Shown here: positions 17,049-25,081 of the stretch, piece by piece
How the letters are laid out: every line of letters begins with the position of its first letter
Position numbering within the stretch: the first letter of the stretch is position 1
Assembly: GCF_004168205.1 (NCBI RefSeq)
Contig: NZ_RCYB01000015.1
Coordinates: 1-40,737, forward strand
Length of the DNA stretch: 40,737 bases
Origin: Catenibacterium sp. co_0103
GTDB taxonomy: Bacteria; Bacillota_I; Bacilli_A; Erysipelotrichales; Coprobacillaceae
Reading direction: 5' to 3'
Made by a program: the position numbers and the translations under genes
Notes under the pieces: generated by a model
Databases searched by the model: none
Told to the model about the DNA's origin: nothing
Seen by the model: only the letters and a program-made list of their open reading frames with translations

Positions 17049-18236
17049 TTACTTACAAAACTGATATGTTAGTTCTCCTAGAATCTGAATACCTTTTTCG
17101 ATATTCTCCATAGAAGCAGCTGAGAAGTTCATACGAATAGATTGACATGGCTTAGTACTATCTACCATGAATTCATTACCTGGTACGATGGCTACATGCT
17201 TCTTAATAGAAGACTGAACGAATTCTGGCATTCTGACTCCATCAGGTAAATCAAACCATATAAACATACCACCTTCTGGTTCAATGACATGAATAGAAGG
17301 ATGGAAATACTTCTTGATCATCTCTAACATGAAGTTACATTTCTTTGCATAAAGAGACTGTAAATGTTTAATATGTGCATCCATATCTGTTTCTCTTAAG
17401 AAAGCATCCATCATATATTGTGAAAGATTGTTTGTATGGTTATCTCCTGATTGTTTAGCCATAAAGAGTTTAGAGATAATATCTTTACTTGCACAGATGA
17501 TTCCTGTACGCATACCTGGTGAAATAATCTTAGAAAGACTGGCTGCATAAACAACACGATGGTCTTGATCTAAAGATTTAATAGAAGGAACTTCTTCTCC
17601 TGTAATACGTAAATAACCATAAGGGTTATCTTCTAGAATAACTACATCATACTTTACTGCAAGGTTATAGATTTCTTTTCTTTTTTCTAGAGATGTTGTG
17701 ACTCCGGTAGGATTCTGGAAGTTAGGAATTGTATAGAATACCTTTGGTCCTTTCTTAAAGGCTTCTTCTAGTTCTTTTAGATTTACACCATCTTCTTCTA
17801 AAGAAACACCAAGCAGCTTTGCCCCATTACATTTAAATGAGTTTAAAGCACCTAAATAACTTGGGTTCTCTACTACAACATAATCTCCTTCATCACAGAA
17901 TATCTTAGACACAAGATCTAAGCCCTGCTGTGATCCTGTTGTAATAATAATATCATCATCACTTGTACATATACATTCATGCTTATTAATGAATGACTTA
18001 GAAGATTCTATTAAGCCTGTATAACCCTGAGCAGAGCCATACTGCAAAACTTCATAAGTCTTTTCTTGAAGAATCTTATGTCCTACTTCTTCTAGTTTCT
18101 CCTGTGGAATAGCTTCTGGATCAGGGAATCCACTCGCAAAACTAATATAGTCTACCGTACCATTCTCACTTGCATCAGCCATGACACTTCTAATGGCTGA
18201 TTTTTTTACGTTTTTCATCTTATCTGCGTATCTCAT
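17049..18236 (-). CDS. PLP-dependent aminotransferase (class I/II, 2-aminoadipate/MocR-catalytic type)
   Basis: This 395-residue fold-type I aminotransferase has TTGSQQGLDLVSKIF for phosphate/cofactor binding, the YTIPNFQNPTGVT motif, EDNPYGYLR, and the Schiff-base lysine in YAASLSKIISPGMRTG. The C-terminal GGMFIWFDLP is characteristic of LysN/ARO8-like enzymes, which transaminate 2-aminoadipate, branched-chain or aromatic amino acids; the exact substrate is open. I choose the ATG at 18236 (MRYADKMKN), with GGAGTG 6 bases upstream. It lacks the DNA-binding half of MocR regulators. Confidence 0.88.
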   Translation of the reverse strand: MRYADKMKNVKKSAIRSVMADASENGTVDYISFASGFPDPEAIPQEKLEEVGHKILQEKTYEVLQYGSAQGYTGLIESSKSFINKHECICTSDDDIIITTGSQQGLDLVSKIFCDEGDYVVVENPSYLGALNSFKCNGAKLLGVSLEEDGVNLKELEEAFKKGPKVFYTIPNFQNPTGVTTSLEKRKEIYNLAVKYDVVILEDNPYGYLRITGEEVPSIKSLDQDHRVVYAASLSKIISPGMRTGIICASKDIISKLFMAKQSGDNHTNNLSQYMMDAFLRETDMDAHIKHLQSLYAKKCNFMLEMIKKYFHPSIHVIEPEGGMFIWFDLPDGVRMPEFVQSSIKKHVAIVPGNEFMVDSTKPCQSIRMNFSAASMENIEKGIQILGELTYQFCK

Positions 18237-18293
18237 ATATGTCACTCCATTCACTTTTTTCTCATTCTACTACTATTATTTGAAATCACCTAA

Positions 18294-19028
18294 TTATTTT
18301 TTTATATCTGCGTAAGTTATAATCTGAATATCGTGATCCTTGATGTACTGTTTGAATTCATCACTCTTAAGTAATTCTAATTCCTTGATACGATTCATAT
18401 TGTAGCTAGATACGTTCATGAGTCTTTCATCAACTAAAGCAGGATGACAAACAAGTTCTACTGTATCATAGCCTTCTGTTGAGCAGATTTCTTTGAATGT
18501 TTCAAAGCTTACACCATCTTTATAAAATTCACAACGTGCTGGGAAGTAGTTTTCATCCACATATCTTGTTTGTCTAATAGGAAGGTTATATTCCTTGGCT
18601 AAACGCTTGATGACTTCTAATTGTCTATGCTCCATATGAACATAGTGATGAGAATCTAGATGAGTAGGAAGATGTCCTGTGTGTGCGATGAAAGCTTCTA
18701 TCTGTGCTTTCCATTCTTCATAGACTTCATTTGGTTCTCCATCTGGGAATTCATCTTCATAAGCACTTGGTCTTAGGAAGTTTCCCTCTTCATCTGTATA
18801 GCTTTTCTTGCCAGGTAATAATGGTTTACCAGCAGTTAAAGTTAAATGAACACCAATTCCTAGATCAGGATAAGCCTTTGCCTTGTCTAGGGCCCACAAA
18901 GCATATGGCATATTCATCATGACTGTAGTGGAACTTACAAGTCCCTCTTCGTGAGCAAGAAGGATACCTAGGGAGTTTCCTTCACACATACCAAAATCAT
19001 CAGCATTAATAATTAATTTCTTGATCAT
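18294..19028 (-). CDS. YdjC/ChbG-family carbohydrate deacetylase
   Basis: This 244-residue protein opens IINADDFGMCEGNSLGIL, with the NADDFG metal motif, then GIGVHLTLTAGKPL and THLDSHHYVHM, whose histidines are the other metal ligands. Family members such as ChbG deacetylate chitobiose and related N-acetylated sugars. No chb genes are nearby, so the substrate is not clear. The start is the ATG at 19028 with AGAGGTG in front; an in-frame GTG at 19037 overlaps that site. It lies downstream of no obvious operon partner; the aminotransferase follows on the same strand after 57 bases. Confidence 0.9.
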   Translation of the reverse strand: MIKKLIINADDFGMCEGNSLGILLAHEEGLVSSTTVMMNMPYALWALDKAKAYPDLGIGVHLTLTAGKPLLPGKKSYTDEEGNFLRPSAYEDEFPDGEPNEVYEEWKAQIEAFIAHTGHLPTHLDSHHYVHMEHRQLEVIKRLAKEYNLPIRQTRYVDENYFPARCEFYKDGVSFETFKEICSTEGYDTVELVCHPALVDERLMNVSSYNMNRIKELELLKSDEFKQYIKDHDIQIITYADIKK

Positions 19029-19072
19029 ACTTTTCACCTCTAGAATCCATTGTACTAAATATTATAAGAACA

Positions 19073-19102
19073 GTCACACATATCGAGAAAATGATGTATA
19101 AT
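19073..19102 (+). promoter_or_regulatory. Probable promoter of the aroE operon
   Basis: A perfect -10 TATAAT (19097-19102) lies 21 bases before the aroE start. The best -35 is weak (GTCACA, 19073-19078, spacing 18). Confidence 0.5.
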
Positions 19103-19123
19103 ACAAGTCAAAAGGAGACCGTT

Positions 19124-19981
19124 ATGAAAAATACAATTACTGGATATACAGGTTTATATGGGGTTGTCGCAAATCCTATTAAACATTCTTTTTCACCAAT
19201 GATGCATAATACTGCATTTCAAACATTAGGTATTAATGATGTTTATCTTGCATTTGAAGTGACTAAAGATCAGTTAGATGATTATATTACGTCCGTTAAG
19301 ACATTACCTATTAAGGGATACAATATTTCTATGCCTTATAAACAGGATATGATGAAATATATGGATGAACTCACAACACAGGCAAGACTTGCGAAGAGTA
19401 TCAATACTGTAAAGAATGAGAATGGTAAACTCATTGGTCATATTACTGATGGAGAAGGTTTTGTGATGGCCTGCCGTGATAAAGGATGGGGTATTGCGAA
19501 ACACAAGATTGTAGTGCTTGGTGCTGGTGGTGCAGCAAGTGCCATTATTATTTCTCTTGCTTTGGCTGGTGCTAAAGAGATAGTAGTTTATAATCGTTCT
19601 GATAAGCCATTTATTAAAGAACTCAATAAGAAATTAGACTGCCCTATTACTTTAAAGAAAATTGATCAGGAAAGTATAAAGGAAGATTTAAAGGATACTT
19701 ATTTATTAGTTAATACAACAAGTGTTGGTATGGCACCTCATCCTGAAGGATGTATAATTGAGAGTGCTGATATGTTACCTGATGGTTTAAAAGTAGCTGA
19801 TATTATTTATAACCCTAAGGAAACAAAGCTATTAAGTTATGCAAGACAAAGAGGTCTTGATTATATGAATGGAGAACGTATGATTGTCTATCAGGGTGCA
19901 TGTTCTTTTAAATTCTGGACAGGAAAGGATATGCCTATTCATGAAGTCAAAGTAGCGTTAGGAATGGAGGAAAGCGAATGA
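19124..19981 (+). CDS. aroE: Shikimate dehydrogenase (NADP+)
   Basis: The 285-residue enzyme reduces 3-dehydroshikimate to shikimate in aromatic amino acid synthesis. The substrate pocket is visible as NPIKHSFSPMMHN, the catalytic lysine in NISMPYK, the dinucleotide loop in VLGAGGAASAI, and NTTSVGM and YQGACSFKFWTG further on. The ATG at 19124 is chosen for AAGGAGA 5 bases upstream. It overlaps rdgB by four bases and heads a four-gene overlapping set. No other aro genes are present here. Confidence 0.92.
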   Translation: MKNTITGYTGLYGVVANPIKHSFSPMMHNTAFQTLGINDVYLAFEVTKDQLDDYITSVKTLPIKGYNISMPYKQDMMKYMDELTTQARLAKSINTVKNENGKLIGHITDGEGFVMACRDKGWGIAKHKIVVLGAGGAASAIIISLALAGAKEIVVYNRSDKPFIKELNKKLDCPITLKKIDQESIKEDLKDTYLLVNTTSVGMAPHPEGCIIESADMLPDGLKVADIIYNPKETKLLSYARQRGLDYMNGERMIVYQGACSFKFWTGKDMPIHEVKVALGMEESE

Positions 19982-20571
19982 AAGAGATCGTAGTTGCAAC
20001 AACAAATAAAGGAAAACTTAAAGAGATTTCCGCAATGTTGGAAAAGTTAGGGATTGAAGTAAAGTCTATTAAAGATGTATTAGGTTATAATCCTGATATT
20101 GAAGAAACAGGGACTACTTTTACTGAAAATGCAGTGATTAAGGCTGAAACAGTGATGAATATGATTCATATGCCTACTCTTGCAGACGATTCTGGTTTAG
20201 AAGTAGATGCATTAGATAAACAACCTGGTATTTATTCTTCTCGTTTTATGGGTGAAGATACAAGTTATGATATTAAGAATCAGTGGATTATTGATGCTGT
20301 AAAAGATAAAGAAGATAAGACAGCACGTTTCGTATGTGCGATGGCTTTGGCTATTCCTGATGAAGAAACAAAGACTTTCTTAGGTACTTTTGAAGGAGAA
20401 ATCAATGATTGTATTGATGGTGAAAATGGCTTTGGTTATGATCCTATTTTCTATTATCCACCATTAAAGAAGACTTCTGCAGTGATGACTATGGAAGAAA
20501 AGAATAAAGTCTCTCATCGTGCAAAGGCATTAAAAGCTTTATATGATTATTTAGAGGAGGCACATAAGTAA
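19978..20571 (+). CDS. rdgB: XTP/dITP pyrophosphatase (RdgB/HAM1 family)
   Basis: This 197-residue house-cleaning enzyme hydrolyses non-canonical purine triphosphates to monophosphates. It shows the N-terminal ATTNKGKLKEI substrate loop, the catalytic TLADDSGLEVDAL, and GYDPIFYYPP then SHRAKALK. The gene overlaps aroE (ATGA) and trmL (TAATG), so translation is coupled. Confidence 0.95.
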   Translation: MKEIVVATTNKGKLKEISAMLEKLGIEVKSIKDVLGYNPDIEETGTTFTENAVIKAETVMNMIHMPTLADDSGLEVDALDKQPGIYSSRFMGEDTSYDIKNQWIIDAVKDKEDKTARFVCAMALAIPDEETKTFLGTFEGEINDCIDGENGFGYDPIFYYPPLKKTSAVMTMEEKNKVSHRAKALKALYDYLEEAHK

Positions 20572-21083
20572 TGAATCATGTTGTATTAGTACATCCTGCG
20601 ATTCCACAAAATACAGGTAATATTATGAGAACATGTGCAGCGACACATACACCTTTACATATTATTAAACCTACAGGGTTTAAGTTAAATGATCCAAGAA
20701 TGAAAAGAGCAGTTATGGATTATTTTGATCACCTCACTTTTAAAGTGTATGAAAACTTTGAAGAGTTTGAAAAAGAGAATCCTGGTATTTATCATTTCTT
20801 TACACGTTATTCTAAGAAAGTTTATAGTGAAGATGATTTTAAACAGGAAGGTGAACACTATCTTTTCTTTGGTCATGAGCATGATGGTATTCCTCATGAT
20901 ATCTTAAAGAAGTATATTGATGATTGTGTACGTATTCCTATGTATGGAGATTCACGTAGTTTGAACTTATCTAATACTGTAGCCATTGGTGTTTATGAAG
21001 CATTAAGACAGCAAGGTTATCCTGATTTATCTACAGTAGAAGTTCAAAAGGGAGAAGACTTCTTATACAATGAAGAAATTTAA
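20571..21083 (+). CDS. trmL: tRNA (cytidine/uridine-34-2'-O)-methyltransferase TrmL
   Basis: A 170-residue SPOUT methyltransferase, usual length. Motifs are NTGNIMRTCAAT near the start, FFGHEHDGIP, and the knotted SAM site RIPMYGDSRSLNLSNTVAIG. TrmL methylates the wobble ribose of tRNA-Leu. Coupled to rdgB upstream by a one-base overlap and to the next gene by 14 bases. Confidence 0.95.
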   Translation: MNHVVLVHPAIPQNTGNIMRTCAATHTPLHIIKPTGFKLNDPRMKRAVMDYFDHLTFKVYENFEEFEKENPGIYHFFTRYSKKVYSEDDFKQEGEHYLFFGHEHDGIPHDILKKYIDDCVRIPMYGDSRSLNLSNTVAIGVYEALRQQGYPDLSTVEVQKGEDFLYNEEI

Positions 21084-21699
21084 AGGTATTCTTTTAACTG
21101 TATGTTTGACTTTTTTGATTATTGATTGTGCTATTCTCTTAGTCACATTTGTGCCTGTACTCTATCCTTCTTCATTAATAGCCTCTAATATTGGGGTAAG
21201 TGAAAAGGTTGTAAGAGAAAGTTATATGACAATCATTCACTATTTAAGTCTATTCTCTCATAAAGCACTTTCTACCCCTGCTTTTCCTATGACTAAGAAT
21301 ACTGCTTTTCATTTTTATGAAGTAAAAGTATTAATGAATCGTTTAGAAGTGATTGGGTTAGTGATACTTATTGGAACTATTTATCTCATTTACTCTACAG
21401 TCAAAGAGAAAGATTATAGACCATTTAAGTGGGCAGGATTCACTACTTTAGGACTCGTATTTATTGTAGGTGGAACAGCCTATGTTGATTTTGACGGGGC
21501 ATTCACAATGATGCATCATATCCTTTTCAACAATAACTACTGGCTGATTAATCCTGATATTGATCCTATTATCAATATCTTTCCTGAAAGTTATTTTGTG
21601 ACATTGGGGATTGCGCTATTTAGTTTAATTGGAATAGGTGTTCTTATTAATTTAGGTATATATTTCAAACATATTAATTGCATTAATACAAATAAATGA
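21070..21699 (+). CDS. DUF1461 (TIGR01906-type) integral membrane protein
   Basis: This 209-residue protein has four predicted helices (about residues 7-29, 96-112, 123-141 and 179-199). The long first loop and the segment with FDGAFTMMHHILFNNNYWLINP then IINIFPESYF match the conserved core of the TIGR01906 membrane family; the paired His and the Trp-Asn-Pro segment are its hallmark. Its function is unknown. The start lies inside the end of trmL with no separate promoter, so it depends on the operon. Confidence 0.82.
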   Translation: MKKFKGILLTVCLTFLIIDCAILLVTFVPVLYPSSLIASNIGVSEKVVRESYMTIIHYLSLFSHKALSTPAFPMTKNTAFHFYEVKVLMNRLEVIGLVILIGTIYLIYSTVKEKDYRPFKWAGFTTLGLVFIVGGTAYVDFDGAFTMMHHILFNNNYWLINPDIDPIINIFPESYFVTLGIALFSLIGIGVLINLGIYFKHINCINTNK

Positions 21700-21718
21700 G
21701 TATAATTTATGAAAAATA

Positions 21719-21741
21719 GACACGAGATTCTCGTGTCTTTT
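21719..21741 (+). terminator. Terminator after the DUF1461 gene
   Basis: GACACGAG (21719-21726) and CTCGTGTC (21730-21737) around an ATT loop, then TTTT. Confidence 0.82.
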
Positions 21742-21759
21742 CATATGAAGGAGTTATAA

Positions 21760-22392
21760 ATGAAAGAAATGATTAAAGACTTCTTAGATGAGTTATCTTC
21801 ATCTTCACCTACTCCTGGTGGTGGAGGTGCTTCAGGACTAGTAGGCGCTATTGGATGTGCTTTAGGACTCATGGTAGGTAACTTAACTGTAGGTAAGAAG
21901 AAATATAAAGATGTAGAAGATGAAATAAGAGAAATCATAGAGAAGTTAGAAGACTTAAAGAAGAAGCTTGTAACTTCTGTAGATGATGATGCAGAAAACT
22001 TCAAGCCTCTTGCAGAGGCTTATAGACTTCCTAAGAATACTGAGGAAGAAAAGAAACATAAAGAGTTTGTGATGGAGTCATGTTTATTGGATGCATCTCT
22101 TGTACCATTACAGATCATGGATTTAAGTTATCAGTCTTTAAAGTTATTTTCTACTTTAAATGAGAAAGGTTCAGTGATGGCAATCAGTGATGTAGGTGTT
22201 GGTGTACAATGTTTGCGTAGTGCGTTGACTGGTTCTATTATGAATGTCTATATTAATACGAAGTCTATGAAGAATAGAGAAATGGCTGAGAAGATGAATA
22301 AACGTGCTGAGAAGCTATTAGTTGAAGGGCAACTGCTTGCAGATGAAATAACTAATAGTGTTATTAAAAAGTTAGGAGGAGCGTCATGTTAG
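21760..22392 (+). CDS. fchA: Methenyltetrahydrofolate cyclohydrolase (FTCD_C/FchA family)
   Basis: This 210-residue all-helical protein is of the cyclodeaminase/cyclohydrolase family. The conserved LSSSSPTPGGGGASGLVGAI at the N-terminus and the GVGVQCLRSALTGSIMNVYINT helix are its hallmarks. FchA hydrolyses 5,10-methenyl-THF to 10-formyl-THF. It overlaps folD by seven bases. The pairing makes sense because the neighbouring FolD lacks the cyclohydrolase residues, so together they would carry the two steps between methylene-THF and formyl-THF. The alternative, formimino-THF cyclodeaminase, is less likely as no histidine-degradation gene is nearby. Start: ATG with GAAGGAG 7 bases upstream. Confidence 0.88.
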   Translation: MKEMIKDFLDELSSSSPTPGGGGASGLVGAIGCALGLMVGNLTVGKKKYKDVEDEIREIIEKLEDLKKKLVTSVDDDAENFKPLAEAYRLPKNTEEEKKHKEFVMESCLLDASLVPLQIMDLSYQSLKLFSTLNEKGSVMAISDVGVGVQCLRSALTGSIMNVYINTKSMKNREMAEKMNKRAEKLLVEGQLLADEITNSVIKKLGGASC

Positions 22393-23219
22393 AGTTAAGA
22401 GGAAAAAAGGTTTCTGATGGGATTAAAGAATATGTATCAAAAGAGTTAGAAACATTATCTTTTGTACCTAAGCTTGCGATTGTGAGAGTAGGAGAAAATC
22501 CTGATGATATGAGTTATGAGCGTGGTGCAACTAAGAAATTAAAGTCATTTGGTTTAGATGTGGCTTCTTATGTTTTCCCACAGGATATCAGTGATGAAGA
22601 CTTCAAGAATGCTTTTAAAGATATTAATGAAGATGATGAAGTGACAGGAATCTTATTATTAAGACCACTTCCTCGTACTATTAATGAAAAAGATATTGAA
22701 AATATGATTGATCCTAAAAAGGATTTAGATGGTATTTCTCCTATTAATATTGCGAAGGTGTTTGCGGGAGATACAACTGGATTTTCTCCATGTACTGCAG
22801 AAGCAGTTATTGAAGTATTAAAGGCATATGATATTGAGTTAACAGGTAAAAGAGTGACTGTTGTAGGAAGAAGTATGGTTGTAGGTAAACCTGTGTCTAT
22901 GCTGCTTCTTAAAGAGAATGCGACAGTAACTATGACTCATACAAGAACTGTTGATTTAAAGAAGACATGTTCTGATGCAGAGATTGTGATTGCAGCTGCA
23001 GGACGTGCAAAGATGTTAAATAGTGATTATTGTGGACAGGATGCCGTGATGATTGATGTAGGAATCAATGTGGATGATAATGGTAAGTTATGTGGTGATG
23101 TAGACTATTCGACTCTTGATGGCAAAGCCTCTGCCGCTACACCTGTTCCTGGTGGTGTTGGTACCATCACAACTGCAGTACTTGCAAAACATTTAATCCA
23201 GGCAGCTAAAATGCGTTAA
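22386..23219 (+). CDS. folD: FolD-type methylenetetrahydrofolate dehydrogenase, cyclohydrolase residues lost
   Basis: This 277-residue protein has the normal NADP-binding half: TVVGRSMVVGKPVSMLLL, MIDVGIN, and the C-terminal TPVPGGVGTITTAVL. In the catalytic half, gapless comparison with E. coli FolD places Tyr44 at the conserved Tyr of Y-x-x-x-K but Ala48 at the catalytic Lys; the Gln of VQLPLP is Leu92 (LLLRPLP); the Asp of KDVDG is kept as Asp113. Lys and Gln are needed for cyclohydrolase activity in studied FolD enzymes, so I infer a dehydrogenase only. The GGAGGA site precedes the ATG inside fchA. Confidence 0.9.
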   Translation: MLELRGKKVSDGIKEYVSKELETLSFVPKLAIVRVGENPDDMSYERGATKKLKSFGLDVASYVFPQDISDEDFKNAFKDINEDDEVTGILLLRPLPRTINEKDIENMIDPKKDLDGISPINIAKVFAGDTTGFSPCTAEAVIEVLKAYDIELTGKRVTVVGRSMVVGKPVSMLLLKENATVTMTHTRTVDLKKTCSDAEIVIAAAGRAKMLNSDYCGQDAVMIDVGINVDDNGKLCGDVDYSTLDGKASAATPVPGGVGTITTAVLAKHLIQAAKMR

Positions 23220-23220
23220 A

Positions 23221-23243
23221 GACCTCTTTCGAGGTCTTTTTTT
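23221..23243 (+). terminator. Terminator after folD
   Basis: GACCTC (23221-23226) and GAGGTC (23231-23236) around TTTC, then seven T. Confidence 0.92.
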
Positions 23244-23245
23244 CG

Positions 23246-23274
23246 TATAATAAAAGACAGCTTTCGCTGTCTTT
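23246..23274 (-). terminator. Terminator after rubrerythrin
   Basis: AAAGACAGC (23253-23261) and GCTGTCTTT (23266-23274) around a four-base loop; on the minus strand the stem is followed by T-rich sequence. It stands back to back with the folD terminator. Confidence 0.75.
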
Positions 23275-23287
23275 GCACACAATTATA

Positions 23288-23872
23288 TTATTCAAAGAAT
23301 TTGTATTCTTCAAAGTAAGCCTGTGGATGGTTACAAGCTGGGCATACTGTAGGAGCTTCTAAAGATTCTACTACAAATCCACAGTTGTTACATTTCCATA
23401 GTACTTTATGATCTTTCTTGAATACTGTGCCGTCTTCAATCTGTTTAGCAAGTTTTAAGTATCTTTCTTCATGCATCTTTTCAGCCATAGCGATAGCTCT
23501 TAAGATAGCTGCGATTTCAGGTAATCCTTCTTCTTCAGCTTTCTTAGCAAATTCTGGATACATATGTGTCCATTCTTCGTTTTCACCAGCAGCTGCAGCT
23601 TTTAAGTTTTCTACAGTTGTCCCCATTAATACTGGGAATTCACCAGCAACAGGTAATGTTTCTCCCTGAGCAGCAGTGTTCATAAGTTTCATCAAACGTT
23701 TCGCATGTTCTTTTTCCTGGTTAGCTGTTTCTTCAAAGATTTTAGACACTTCTACATAACCTTCTTTTTTCGCAATACTAGACCAGAAAGTATAACGATT
23801 TCTTGCCTGTGATTCACCTGCAAATGCAGCCATTAAATTCTTTAATGTTTCAGTTCCTTTTAAATTAGACAT
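23288..23872 (-). CDS. rbr: Rubrerythrin
   Basis: This 194-residue anaerobic peroxide reductase has a ferritin-like di-iron domain with paired helices ([11 protein letters not shown], then [15 protein letters not shown], and later [13 protein letters not shown]) and a C-terminal rubredoxin with CNNCG and CPACN. It reduces hydrogen peroxide in the cytosol of anaerobes. The gene overlaps the 3' end of perR by eight bases and is driven from the perR promoter, which fits peroxide induction. AGGAGGA precedes the ATG. Confidence 0.96.
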   Translation of the reverse strand: MSNLKGTETLKNLMAAFAGESQARNRYTFWSSIAKKEGYVEVSKIFEETANQEKEHAKRLMKLMNTAAQGETLPVAGEFPVLMGTTVENLKAAAAGENEEWTHMYPEFAKKAEEEGLPEIAAILRAIAMAEKMHEERYLKLAKQIEDGTVFKKDHKVLWKCNNCGFVVESLEAPTVCPACNHPQAYFEEYKFFE

Positions 23873-24284
23873 CTTCTTTATCCTCCTTCATATTCTTACA
23901 ATCATTACAGACTCCTTGAAATAACATATCAACATGTGTGAGGCGTACTTGATCTAGTTCTTCTATATCATGAACAAGTTCATCAAATGCACCATGTGGA
24001 ATATGTATATCCACAATCTTTCCACATTTTGAACATACCATATGATGATGTGGTGTCACATTACCATCGTAATGTACAGTCACACCATCTATATTTAATT
24101 TTCTGATATACCCATTTTCGACTAAAACATTCAGATTACGATAAACAGTACCTAGTGATATATCCGGAATGCTTCTTCTTACATGAGAATAAATAACTTC
24201 TGCTGTAGGATGCGTATGATCATTCACAAGCATATCATATATCGTATCTCGCCGCTTAGATCTTCTAAGTTTTGTCTCCGCCAT
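23865..24284 (-). CDS. perR: Fur-family peroxide-responsive repressor PerR
   Basis: This 139-residue repressor has an N-terminal winged helix ([12 protein letters not shown], then [12 protein letters not shown] for DNA recognition) and a metal-binding C-terminal half with [11 protein letters not shown] and GVCNDCK, i.e. two CxxC pairs for structural zinc. I prefer PerR over Fur or Zur because it sits in an operon with rubrerythrin and has a PerR-type palindrome at its promoter. PerR senses peroxide by oxidation of metal-ligand histidines. AGGAGG lies just before the ATG. Confidence 0.88.
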   Translation of the reverse strand: MAETKLRRSKRRDTIYDMLVNDHTHPTAEVIYSHVRRSIPDISLGTVYRNLNVLVENGYIRKLNIDGVTVHYDGNVTPHHHMVCSKCGKIVDIHIPHGAFDELVHDIEELDQVRLTHVDMLFQGVCNDCKNMKEDKEDV

Positions 24285-24303
24285 ATGTCCTCCTCTCCTA
24301 ATC

Positions 24304-24350
24304 AGTAATGATTACTACTATTAGTATACTATTTACTAGTAAGAATGCAA
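24304..24350 (-). promoter_or_regulatory. perR-rbr promoter with PerR-box-like palindrome
   Basis: Minus-strand -35 TTGCAT (24345-24350), 16 bp, -10 TATACT (24323-24328). A perfect 13-bp palindrome AGTAATGATTACT (24304-24316) covers the region just after the transcription start. It shares the AAT-N-ATT core of the PerR box, so autoregulation is likely. Confidence 0.65.
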
Positions 24351-24360
24351 GCCAGATGGA

Positions 24361-24966
24361 TTATTTTGACAAAATTGTATGTATAAGTGTATAGAAATCA
24401 TTGGTTGCATAAACAAGAGGATCAATTACATACACAGGAACAGAGACAATGGACTCTATATCCCCTTTTAAATGCATGACTGAGGGAGATAAATAAAGTG
24501 CATCATAATCTCCTTCTACTTCTTCTAATGAAGAAAGACTCACTGATTCTACTTCTAGATTAGATTTTTCTATTGTCAGACTTTCTTTCATTAGACTAAT
24601 TAAATAACTAGAAGAAAAACCATCCTGGTCTACAATCCCTACTTTCACACGTTTAGGGTCTGCATCTCTTAAAAAGACAACCATAAAATCTCTATAATAA
24701 GATAAAAACTGGGATAAGTTCTTTAAAGTATAATGGAGATAGAAATAGATTTCTTTCCCTTCTTCATCTGTGATTTGTTCTTCTATTATGCCATTATGCC
24801 AGACAGTTAAAAAAGCGACACGATTCTTTAAATAAAAACGTACAGTATGATAATCTTTAGTGTCTTCAATAATGTCACATCTGACATTTTTCATATTCTT
24901 TCTTGTATAGTAATAAGACCATTTAAAAACAATCATCAAATAGGTCTTTTGATAAAATTCATCCAT
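24361..24966 (-). CDS. Unknown protein with degenerate PTS EIIB-like domain (Cys replaced by Asp)
   Basis: I do not recognise this 201-residue protein as a named family. It is a clear paralogue of the gene at 34517-35116: both begin FYQK, share an N-terminal domain of about 95 residues with NR-x-A, G-[IM]-IEE and EI-F-YLH-like patterns, and end with a 90-residue half resembling the lactose/cellobiose EIIB domain. Here the P-loop equivalent is VDQDGFSSS with Asp113 at the phospho-cysteine position; the late YDALYLSP and VYVIDPLVYAT keep the EIIB pattern. It could act as a non-phosphorylated, binding-only relative. The ATG at 24966 has AGGTGAGG in front. It is divergent from the phosphoesterase gene and follows perR. 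Confidence 0.6.
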   Translation of the reverse strand: MDEFYQKTYLMIVFKWSYYYTRKNMKNVRCDIIEDTKDYHTVRFYLKNRVAFLTVWHNGIIEEQITDEEGKEIYFYLHYTLKNLSQFLSYYRDFMVVFLRDADPKRVKVGIVDQDGFSSSYLISLMKESLTIEKSNLEVESVSLSSLEEVEGDYDALYLSPSVMHLKGDIESIVSVPVYVIDPLVYATNDFYTLIHTILSK

Positions 24967-25028
24967 ATCCCTCACCTATAATAATCATATCATAATTCAA
25001 CTATTTTTTTTGATGATTATGTTCTGTT

Positions 25029-25056
25029 TTGCATTCCTTTTTGTGTATGATAAAAT
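25029..25056 (+). promoter_or_regulatory. Promoter of the phosphoesterase gene
   Basis: TTGCAT (25029-25034), 16 bp, TAAAAT (25051-25056), 25 bases before the GTG start. The -35 TTGCATTC is shared with the perR promoter. Confidence 0.6.
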
Positions 25057-25081
25057 GTATTTGAGAGGCAGGTGAGTATTA

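Noticed and set aside
23288..24284. Fur or Zur instead of PerR
   Set aside because: Metal motifs alone do not decide, but the operon with rubrerythrin and the PerR-like palindrome favour PerR.
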